A DNA stretch of 39,153 nt from Flavobacteriales bacterium (GTDB lineage Bacteria; Bacteroidota; Bacteroidia; Flavobacteriales_D; Sanyastnellaceae). Numbering within the stretch: position 1 is the first letter of the stretch; every line of letters begins with the position of its first letter. Positions 27,327-37,200 of the stretch are shown piece after piece. Location of the stretch: assembly GCA_947462725.1 (NCBI GenBank), contig CANHPZ010000006.1:1-39153 (forward strand), in the 5' to 3' direction. The notes beneath the pieces are model-generated. The model was not told the origin of the DNA. It ran no database searches and saw only the letters and a program-made list of their open reading frames with translations. The position numbers and the translations under genes were made by a program.

Positions 27327-29075
27327 TTAGCGCTTCTTCTTTCCTTTCTTGAAACCGCCATCACGATCGCCGTACGATTTCTTGCGATCATAACCGCCGC
27401 CACCGCCGCCACCTTTGTTGTAGCGATCTCCACCACCGCGGTTTTCGCCGCGAAAGCGAGTGCGTGGAATTCCCGCATCACGGTTGCCGCGCGATTCTAC
27501 GCGCACAGTGCGACCGCGATACTGAGCACCATGAATAGACTCCATAATTTTATCTACGGCCTCATTCTTCACTTCAATCAACGAGAATGTATTCTTGATA
27601 TCCGTCCAAGTGATGTCGGCAATATTCACTTCCGCATTTTCGGAAACGAACTCCTTAATCGTGTTGAAATCAAATCCATCAATTCCACCGATATTCATAT
27701 ACAATTTCACCACGCCAGGCGCCAATGCTCTGCGATCATCGCGTTGTGCATTGTGATTCAAATCCGGTGCATTGCGGTAATACTCTGCAAAGCGGTTGAA
27801 TTCTATAGAAACAAATCGCTTAATGATATCCTCTCGTGACAATTCTTCAAGCTCTTGAAACACTTGTGGCAAATAGCGCTCAACTGTCTTTTCATCCACC
27901 TCAACGTTGTGGATTCGCTTAACCAAAGCCATCAACTGTTGCTCACACACATCAAATCCGGTTGGAATTTGTGCTTGCGTGAACTTACGCTTGATGATCT
28001 TTTCAATCTCGCGAATCTTGTGCAATTCCTTGCTGTGAACGATGGCAATACTCACTCCAGTCTTTCCTGCACGAGCCGTTCTACCACTGCGGTGAGTGTA
28101 GCTTTCAATTTCATCAGGCAAGTTGTAATTGATCACGTGGGTAACATCATTCACATCAATACCACGAGCTGCAACGTCGGTAGCGACAAGCATTTGCAAA
28201 GAACGACTGCGATAGCGCTTCATAACGAAGTCGCGCTGTGCTTGCGACAAATCGCCATGCAATGCATCGGCATTGTAACCATCCTTGATTAACTGATCTG
28301 CCACTTGCTGAGTTTCAGCCTTCGTTCTGCAAAAAACAATTGCGAAAATATCCGGATTGTAATCGGCGATGCGCTTCAGTGCGAGGTAACGATCCTTCGC
28401 ATGCACCACATAATACAAGTGTTCGATGTTCTCGTTGCCCGAATTGCGCTGACCCACCGTAACCTCAAATGGCTCACTCATGTAATTCTTAGCAATACGC
28501 TGCACTTCATGAGGCATCGTTGCTGAGAATAACCAGGTATTCTTCTCGTCAGGAGTTTGCGACAAAATCAAATCAAGATCATCCTTGAAGCCCATGGTCA
28601 ACATTTCGTCGGCTTCATCCAAAACCACAAACTCAATGCGCGTAAGATCTACTACACCGCGCTCAATCATGTCGACCAATCGTCCTGGCGTTGCGGCCAC
28701 AATCTGTGGACCCTTTCGCATCTCGCGGATTTGACCTTCGATGCTTGCACCACCATAAATAGCGACAACATGAGAGCCACTTACGTGCTTCAAAAAGTTT
28801 TGCAGGTCACGCGTAATCTGCATGCAGAGTTCACGAGTTGGAGCAAGAATAAGAGCCTGTGTGTGGCGCTGGCTGTAGTCAAGAAGATCAGCCAGTGGCA
28901 AGCCAAATGCTGCCGTTTTACCTGTGCCTGTTTGGGCTAGGGCTACCACATCTTGATTACCCCCGAGCATTACGGGGATAGCCTGTTCCTGGATAGGGGT
29001 CGGGTTTTCAAACCCAAGCTCGGAGATCGCGCGTAGAACGGGCTTACTCAATCCGAGCAATTCAAAATTCATCAT
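27327..29075 (-). CDS. DEAD-box RNA helicase with RNA-binding C-terminal domain (DeaD/CsdA-like)
   Basis: LAQTGTGKTAAFGLPL, VLDEADEML, SATMPHEVQ, ATDVAARGIDV, HRSGRTARAG; C-terminal DbpA-like RBD and RGG/Gly-rich tail. Confidence 0.92.
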   Translation of the reverse strand: MMNFELLGLSKPVLRAISELGFENPTPIQEQAIPVMLGGNQDVVALAQTGTGKTAAFGLPLADLLDYSQRHTQALILAPTRELCMQITRDLQNFLKHVSGSHVVAIYGGASIEGQIREMRKGPQIVAATPGRLVDMIERGVVDLTRIEFVVLDEADEMLTMGFKDDLDLILSQTPDEKNTWLFSATMPHEVQRIAKNYMSEPFEVTVGQRNSGNENIEHLYYVVHAKDRYLALKRIADYNPDIFAIVFCRTKAETQQVADQLIKDGYNADALHGDLSQAQRDFVMKRYRSRSLQMLVATDVAARGIDVNDVTHVINYNLPDEIESYTHRSGRTARAGKTGVSIAIVHSKELHKIREIEKIIKRKFTQAQIPTGFDVCEQQLMALVKRIHNVEVDEKTVERYLPQVFQELEELSREDIIKRFVSIEFNRFAEYYRNAPDLNHNAQRDDRRALAPGVVKLYMNIGGIDGFDFNTIKEFVSENAEVNIADITWTDIKNTFSLIEVKNEAVDKIMESIHGAQYRGRTVRVESRGNRDAGIPRTRFRGENRGGGDRYNKGGGGGGGYDRKKSYGDRDGGFKKGKKKR

Positions 29076-29308
29076 AAAAATTAATATTGGTTGTTAAGCC
29101 TACGCCAATTGAATTGAACAACCATTTTCAGAAAAACTGCGCTACGCCGCGCGACCTGATGAAGATGTGAAGTAAAACCCGCCTGGAAAAGGCGCGCAAA
29201 TATACGACGGCAGTTTCAAAACGTAAGTTATTAAAATGTAATTTGGAGTTATGCACAAAAAAGACACTCCATAAGCCGGTAACTCAAGCTACAAAAAACG
29301 CAGAATAA

Positions 29309-30127
29309 TCAAAGGCTTTCAATCAACGCTTTGTACAGCACATTGAGTTTGGTTTCAGCTTGTCGAGCCGTAGCAATAATCTCCTCTACACTCAGCTTAC
29401 TCAAATTGTTGGGATCGCATGTGTCCGTAATTACAGACACACAACAACAAGGAAGCGACATGTGATTGCAGGCTATTACCTCCGGAACGGTGCTCATACC
29501 CACTGCATCTGCCCCCAACATTTTAAGCATACGATACTCTGAGCGCGTTTCCAGATTTGGACCGGGCACAGATACATAAACACCCTCGTGCATGGGAATG
29601 TTGTTTGACTTTGCAATAGCGCGAAGCTTACTATTGAGCTCTCGAGAATACGGCTCCGACATATCCGGAAAGCGTGGTCCTAATTCATCAATGTTTGGCC
29701 CGCGAAGCGGATTATCCGGCTGAAGGTTGATATGATCTTCGATCATCATCAAATCACCTTTTTGAAATGACAGATTTATTGCACCTGCTGCGTTCGAAAG
29801 CAAAACGTGCTTCACGCCAAGCATCTTCATGATGCGCACAGGCATCACAACTTCATCCATGCTATGCCCCTCATAGTAATGAAAGCGCCCTTGAAATGCC
29901 ATCACCTTCTTGCCACCAAGATTGCCATAGATAAGTTTACCAAAATGAAACTCTACCGTAGCGATTGGGAAATTGGGAATGACATTGTAGCTGAATTGCT
30001 TTTCACACTCAATGGCGTTGGCTAATTCACCCAAGCCTGTACCTAGAATAACTCCTACTTCAGGCTCTTTCATGCCTTTGCTGCGAAGCCATTCTACGGT
30101 GTGCTCTAACTGTTCTAGATTCGTCAT
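29309..30127 (-). CDS. Purine nucleoside phosphorylase
   Basis: VGVILGTGLGELANAI, QGRFHYYEGH, LSNAAGAINLSFQKGDLMMIEDHINL, GVYVSVPGPNLETRSEYRMLKMLGADAVGMSTVPEVI. Confidence 0.94.
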   Translation of the reverse strand: MTNLEQLEHTVEWLRSKGMKEPEVGVILGTGLGELANAIECEKQFSYNVIPNFPIATVEFHFGKLIYGNLGGKKVMAFQGRFHYYEGHSMDEVVMPVRIMKMLGVKHVLLSNAAGAINLSFQKGDLMMIEDHINLQPDNPLRGPNIDELGPRFPDMSEPYSRELNSKLRAIAKSNNIPMHEGVYVSVPGPNLETRSEYRMLKMLGADAVGMSTVPEVIACNHMSLPCCCVSVITDTCDPNNLSKLSVEEIIATARQAETKLNVLYKALIESL

Positions 30128-30210
30128 GTGATTAAAAAAAAGGACGACAAATGTACATCACTTGCAAAGTGCTGTGCTGCTTCGAATTTTCACTGATTGA
30201 TAAATATCAT

Positions 30211-30936
30211 TCACTGCAAACGCTTCACTATGCGCAACTGATGCGAATAGCTTCCTGTATCACGATTATAGATCCCTTGGTGATCGATGGGGTCGATTCG
30301 AACTTTTCCTGATGCATGAATGATGTTGCTGCGCCCGTTTTCGTCCTTGAGCACTATGCCCACATGTATTATTCTACCATCAGCGTTGTCAAAAAAAGCC
30401 AAATCACCTGTTGTTGTTTCTTCAAGAAATGAAACTGTTTCGCCATGCTCCGCCTGCTGGTGCGCATCTCGCGGAAGCGACACACCATTCAGACGCATGA
30501 CAAGCTGTGTAAAGCCCGAACAATCCATACCCATTAGCGTTCTTCCTCCCCACAAATAAGGTGCATGAAGAAAAGCCTTTGCGCAAGCGGTGATATCATT
30601 TTCACTACCACTCCAAATGGGCAAAGATTCAAGTAGATCTATTGATTCATCCACATATGCTCCGGCGGGCAGTGTGATAGATGTCCCATCAGGCATAACA
30701 GCATGCACCAGCGGTTGTGTGATGAGTTGAAGATTTGAATCAGATGAATACGGTTCTATTTGCTTGCGATCTATCCATCCTTCGTAGTGATCTATTTCCA
30801 TGCGAACCATCGCCCATTTTTCATTCTGATCCAACATCACCATTGCCTCTCCAAACAAGGCCTGGCTTACCATTTCACTTCGGTCTGAAGGCTCTTTGCG
30901 CAATGGCGCTATTGCTGCTGAGGTGCGTAATTTCAT
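30211..30936 (-). CDS. NlpC/P60 (C40) family peptidase with SH3-like N-terminus
   Basis: APYLWGGRTLMGMDCSGFTQLVMRLNGVSLPRDAHQQAEHG, FFDNADGRIIHVGIVL. Confidence 0.9.
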   Translation of the reverse strand: MKLRTSAAIAPLRKEPSDRSEMVSQALFGEAMVMLDQNEKWAMVRMEIDHYEGWIDRKQIEPYSSDSNLQLITQPLVHAVMPDGTSITLPAGAYVDESIDLLESLPIWSGSENDITACAKAFLHAPYLWGGRTLMGMDCSGFTQLVMRLNGVSLPRDAHQQAEHGETVSFLEETTTGDLAFFDNADGRIIHVGIVLKDENGRSNIIHASGKVRIDPIDHQGIYNRDTGSYSHQLRIVKRLQ

Positions 30937-31125
30937 CAGTCAAAAATAAGGGTTTGAATCAGCTAGAATTAGCGAATCTCATTCTGCTCAAAACTGAAAA
31001 TCGACAAATTCATCGATTTTCCAGCTCGCCATACAACGTATTCACACAACAACTCCACAACAAACCGCTTCAGAAGCAACCCTAACTTGCTCATTGTCAA
31101 TATTGAAAAAATTTTATCGAAATTA

Positions 31126-31158
31126 TTTGGTTTTTCATCTAAAGCATTAATATCTTTG
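31126..31158 (+). promoter_or_regulatory. Bacteroidota-type promoter for the giant surface protein
   Basis: TTTG (31126-31129) - N21 - TATCTTTG (31151-31158) matches TTTG-N19-21-TAnnTTTG; ~77 nt before ATG 31236. Confidence 0.6.
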
Positions 31159-31235
31159 TCGAGCTAAAACTGAATTACGTCTTTCCCCTATTGAGACAGA
31201 TTCTTAAACATTTGTCAAACTAAAAACTAAACAAG

Positions 31236-34200
31236 ATGAATTTCTTTACGAATTCGTGCTCAGCAATTGTTGGTGGCGTTGAGGTCTTCAATGCCCGCTT
31301 CCTGAATGCCTCCAAGGCATTGTTTTTCTGTTGTATGGTTATGCTATGGGGTGGCTCTTTTGCTACGGCCCAATCTGACAGTACTGCTTCCTTATCTACC
31401 GAACTACGCGATAGCGAAAACTCGGACAACAACGACGGCGACAACAACGATGGTGACGGTGGCGACGACAACGACGGTGGCGACAACGGCGATGGCAACA
31501 ACGACGGTGACGACAACGGCAATAATTCAGTGGCAATCTGCCACCAGCTCGGCAACGGTGGCTCCATCACGATTTATGTGAATGAGTCGGCAGTGCCTGC
31601 CCACCTCAATCACGGTGATGCGCTGGGTGCTTGTGACGGCGGCGAAAACTCTGAGACGCCATGCACAATCTCATTGAATGTAGTATGTCCGGAAGATGTA
31701 ACTGTAGAATGCGGCCAAGAAGCCAATTTCGAATTTACAGGTACGCCAGGTATAAGCGGTGAGTTTTGCTCTTACCGCCTAAACATGACACACAGCGATC
31801 AAATCCTCTCATGCTCACCATGCGGAAAAGTAATTTCCCGCACATGGGTTATTTGGCTTTCTAGATCAAATAATGATGGCGGTGGAGATGATTCAGATGG
31901 TTCAGATGATTCAGATGGCGGAGAAGGAGATAGAACTTCTGAAGTTATTCAACTTCCTTCCTACACCTGCACACAAATCATCACTTCTATTGACACTCAG
32001 GGACCATCAATTTACGGCCTTGACGGTGACCTTTCTGTGCAATGTATCGATGAAATTTACTACCAAGATGCGACTGCAGCTGATGGTTGCAGCGGTGAAA
32101 CAACAGTAGCCAATTGGAGAAGCCAAACCGGCGAGCCAACAAATCGTTGCGTTGCCTCAACTGCATTCGGTCCAGGCGCTGATTGGGCAATCTGGTTGCC
32201 AACACTTTCTTCTGCATCAGGAGCTAATTTCGTATTTGATGCCAATGGCGGTCACTTCGACCAATTCGCCGATGGCACTGCCCATTTCTATGGCACTGTG
32301 GTAAATACAGTAAACGCCGATGAGCAATTCATCGTTGACCTGTGGTTTGAAAATAAATCAGGCTGGGATGCTTGGTCTGCTCAAGAACGCAACTACAAGA
32401 ATGACTTGATGCTTGCTTGCGCTACCAATGGTCACGTAAATTGGAATTTCTACGAATTGGTTGGTGGTTTCTCAACGATGACAGGTGCTGGCGCTTTGGC
32501 CGGTGATGTTCTCTACATGTACCACATGCCAAACAACTACTACTTCGGCTTCCAAATTGGCGAAGGTGCTAACAATAAAAACTGTGCTAACGGCATGTCA
32601 GGCTGGTTTACCTACGAAGGTTTCTCCGGCAATGAGCACGTTAGTGGTCATGGTGACGTAAACGTTGACTTGAACTGTGTGCCTGTAAACAACGCGGATT
32701 GCATTCACCATACATCTTTCACAAACTTCTACCGCGCTATTGATGCTTGTGGCCACGCCACAATCGCTTCTCAGCAAATTAACGTATACGACGAAACAGC
32801 ACCTGTATTCAGCAACTGTCCTGAAAGCTTAACTATCGAATGTTCTGACGCTATTCCTGCAATTGCAGAAGGCGTTGAAGCGACTGATAATTGTTCAGGC
32901 GATGTTAACGTTCAATTCCTCGGCGAAGTTGCTGAGGGCGGCCCTTGCTACTCTACTATTACTCGTACCTGGTCTGCCACAGATCTTTGCGGAAACCGCA
33001 GTAACTGTGTGCAGGTTATCACTATTGTTGATACTACTGCTCCTGTTTTGAACAACCTTCCTGAAGAGGAAATAACTGTAGAATGTGATGCTGTTCCAGC
33101 TGCTGCCGGTGTAACCATCAGCGACAATTGCGATATGTACCCTTCGTTGTACTACAACGAGCAGCGTACCGATGGCGACTGTCCTTCATACTACACGCTA
33201 ACCCGCACTTGGTATGGTTATGATCAATGCGAAAATTATTCAGACACTTACACGCAGACTATCCACGTGCAAGACACAACTGCACCGGAATTCGATGCAT
33301 ACGATTTCTACGCTCACATCGAGTGCACAGAGATTCCTGCATTGCTTACTGCGCATGACAATTGCAGCGAAGTGACTGTTGTTCTTGTTGCAGAAACTTT
33401 GAACTCAGGCGGATGCCTCGGCGTATTGCACCGTATTTACCGTGCAACAGACGAATGCAATAACTCTTCAGAAGTTGAACAGTATATCTCAATCTTGGAT
33501 ACTACTGCCCCTGAATTCGTTGTTCTTCCTAATGACACTACCTTAGAGTGTTCAGACGTTGTTTTGGGTGACAATGCTGGTGTTATCGGTATCGACAACT
33601 GTGGTCATGAAGTAGTTATTACTTATTCTGAGCAAATTGTTGCTACAGATGACAACTGCCCAGAGTCTTATGACATCATTCGCACTTGGGTGGCAACAGA
33701 CTACTGCGACAACCAAGCTACAGCTTCTCGCATTACACACGTGCAAGACACTACACGTCCTGTATTCGTAAGCTTCCCACAAGATATGACTTTGAGCTGC
33801 GACCAAGAGATCCCAGCTCCGGTTTATCCTGTTGCCGTTGATAATTGTGATGAAAACGTAGACGTAGCTCTTGGCGAAGACATTATGCCAGGCTCTTGCC
33901 CTCAGAACTACACTATCTACCGCACTTTCCGTGCTTATGATAACTGCATGAACGAAGTTGTTGAAACACAAACTATCACAGTAGTTGACGAAACTGCTCC
34001 GGTATTTGGAGAACAAAACAGCTCATTCACTTACGAGTGCAACACTGAAATCCCTGTAATTGAACCATCAGCTACTGACAATTGTGGTGAAATAACTTTG
34101 AGCTACCGCGATTCAGAAAGTGAAGGCTCTTCTTGCTACTACACAATCAGCCGAATTTGGACTGCAACCGACGAGTGTGGAAATTCATCTGAATTCACAC

Positions 34201-37200
34201 AGTCGATCAATATCCAGGACACTACTGCACCAGTTATCAGTGGTATACAATACATCTATCGCCCTTGCGATGATTATGCTGGCATTTATGTTCAGGTTGC
34301 CGATAACTGCAATGAATACGATGTAGTTTATACTGACGAAACGGTTTCTGGCTCTTGCGCAGGTAATATTATGCGTCACTATGTTGCTACTGACGTTTGT
34401 GGCAATGCTTCAGCTGAATTCATTCAAATCATCCACTTGAGTGACGAGGTTGCTCCGGTAATTGTGAGCCAAACAGCTGACATGACCGTTGAATGTGGAA
34501 ACGAGTACTCTGTTGAGCCAGCTCAATTCGCTGACAACTGTGATCAAGAATTGGAAATCTCTTCTGATTTCAACAGCGAAAATGATGGTTGCACAACGAC
34601 CAACACGTACACTTGGACTGCTACTGACCATTGCAACAATACAACTACGGCTACTACAGTTGTAACTATCATTGACACTACCAACCCATACTTCACTGCA
34701 TTGCCAGAGAACGTTACCATCAATTGCGATGAAACAATCCCTGGATACGGTGTTTATAGCGCTGCAGACAACTGTGACAGCGAAGTGAGTGTTGCTGTGA
34801 GTGAGTCTAGAGTTGACGGCTCATGCCCACAAAGCTACCGATTGTTGCGTGTTTACCGTGCAACGGATGATTGCGGCAACGAAGCTGTTGAACTACGCTA
34901 TGTTGATGTGGTGGATGCACAAGCTCCATCATTCGGTGAGGAAGCTGCTTTCTACGAATATGAGTGTGGCACTGAAATCCCTGCTATTCAGCCTGAAGCT
35001 ATCGACAACTGTGATCTCGAGCTTTCTTACAGCTACCAAGATGGTGATGTATGGGTTGACGGTTGCACTAGCGGTTTCAACCGTGAGTGGTCTGCTACAG
35101 ATGACTGCGGTAACGTAGGTTACTTCAACCAGGGCATCCGCATCGTTGATACTCATGCTCCTGTTTTGAATGCTTATGACATGCAAATCGAAATGCCTTG
35201 CGACAATGTAAGCAACGAGATTATGATCTCTGCAACAGATTGCAATGACGTAATCATCACTTTCAATGACGAGTATGTAAGCGGTGCTTGCGCCGGCCGT
35301 ATCATACGCACTTACTCTGTAAGCGATGTTTGCGGAAACCGCACTATGGGATTGATTCAACAGTTCATCACTTTGATTGACGTTACTGCTCCTACAGTTG
35401 CTATTGCTCCTGCAGATACAACTATCGAATGTGGTCAAGAAATCCCATCATACTCACCAGTATGGATGGATAACTGTGACGACGAATTGGAGACAAGCGC
35501 TATCTCTGGAATCGCCCAGGACAACTGCACTTCAATCATTTCTCAGTCCTGGACTGCTGTTGACCATTGCGGCAACACGACTACTGTTTCACGTTCAATT
35601 ACTATTGTTGACAGCACTGCTCCAGTGTTCACTTCATTCCCACAAGATGAAAACCGTGAGTGCACGCAGGCTGATGTAGTTGCTATTGCTACTGCTGAAG
35701 ACGCTTGCTCAGAAGCTGTTATTTCACATAGCGATGTAATCCTTGGCGGTAATTGCGCCTCTAGCTACACCATCGTGCGCACCTACCGTGCAACTGATGT
35801 TTGTGGCAACTACTCTGAGTATGTTCAGCACATCAACGTTAGCGACAACTATGGTCCATACTGGGGTGAAAACACAAGCTCATTCGTATACGAATGCGGA
35901 TCTGATGTTCAAGTAATTGCTCCTAACGCTTCTGACCTTTGCAGCGCATTCAGCATGGATTACACTGACGGTGCTTCATGGACAGAAGGTTGCAACAGTG
36001 GCTTTAACCGCACATGGATTGCAGTTGATGCTTGCGGTAACGCTAGCGAGTCATTCGTACAGCACATCAGCTTCGAAGACACTACTGCGCCTTCACTCAG
36101 CGGCTGCGCTCAAGACCTCGTGTTGGGCTGCAACGACGAAGTTCCTGCTCCTGCTGATGTAACCGCATATGACTCTTGCGACGAAGATGTACAGCTCTAC
36201 TTCGAAGAGACAATAAGTGGTGATGTTCCTGCTGAAGGTTCAATTGCTGACTGTGACTTGATCACTCCTGCTCGCGCTGCCGGTAACCCATGCGGATACC
36301 CATACGACTGGTCAATGGCTATGTTCAACATGCCAACTGCTCACCGCTGGTATAAGGTAGTAGGTGGAAACTTGGTACAATACCCAGGCGGTTCATTGCA
36401 CTTGGTTGCTCAACTTGAAAACGTAATGAACCCAGGTACTGGTTGGAACGTTGATGTAAACTTCAGCGGTGGAATGGATTGGGCTGCTTGGTCTACTCAA
36501 GGCTTCCCAACTAGCTTCAAAGCTGACTGCGGTGCTGAAGATGAAAACTTCGCTTCATGGACTTACTTCTTGTTGCAAGCCGGTCCTGGCGCTGAATTGC
36601 AAGGTTACGGTGCTTACCAAGGTTCTATGTTGAACTTGGTTCACGCTCCTGCCAACAACTACTTCGGCTTCCAATTGGGTGATGGCGCTAACAACTACAA
36701 CGGTGCCGACAATGGCTTCGGTGGTTGGTTCAGCTACAGCGGTGTTTTCCGCACTCAATATGAAGATCAACTTCAGAATGTAAGCGGCGCAGGTGACTTG
36801 GCTTTCGAACTTGATTGCTGCCCAGACTACACTATCGAGCGCACTTGGACTGCAATCGATTGCTCAGGCAACATGGCTTCTTGCTCACAAACTATCAGCT
36901 TCGACAGCAGTGTTTCAAGCAGCAACGGTGGCAGCGCTACTATCGCTTCTGAAGCAGTTGTTTCAGGAAAAGTTAGCAGCACTGTAGCTGTTTCTCCAAA
37001 CCCTGCTAACAGCAATGCTGTGTTCACTTTCAAAGCCGCCTATGCCGCTAAGACTTCACTCGAAGTGCTTGACATGACAGGTAAGAAAGTAGCTGACATA
37101 TTCATGGGAACTGTTGAAGCTGGTGCTTCATACAATGTGAACTTCAACGTTGGCGACCTCGCTACCGGTGTTTACACATATCGCTTGATCAATGGCACGG

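Noticed and set aside
29076-29300. Possible attenuator hairpin in the DEAD-box helicase leader (CGCCT-TTTCC-AGGCG then GGTTTTA)
   Set aside because: Only a ~5-bp stem with a weak T tract; long leaders are common for such helicases, but a specific element cannot be supported by eye.
31220-31570. Minus-strand ORF encoding Pro/Ser/Leu-rich protein (LPSLLPSPLSPPSLSSPPSPS)
   Set aside because: It is the antisense of the Asp/Gly/Asn repeat of the giant gene; low-complexity artefact.
33552-35438. Minus-strand ORFs within the giant gene (33552..34016, 34929..35438)
   Set aside because: Shadow ORFs caused by the biased codon composition of the repeat array; no supporting motif.
31683-36915. DNA-level satellite or CRISPR-like repeat in the array region
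   Set aside because: Periodicity comes from protein modules; nucleotide sequence is diverged between units and the frame is open.
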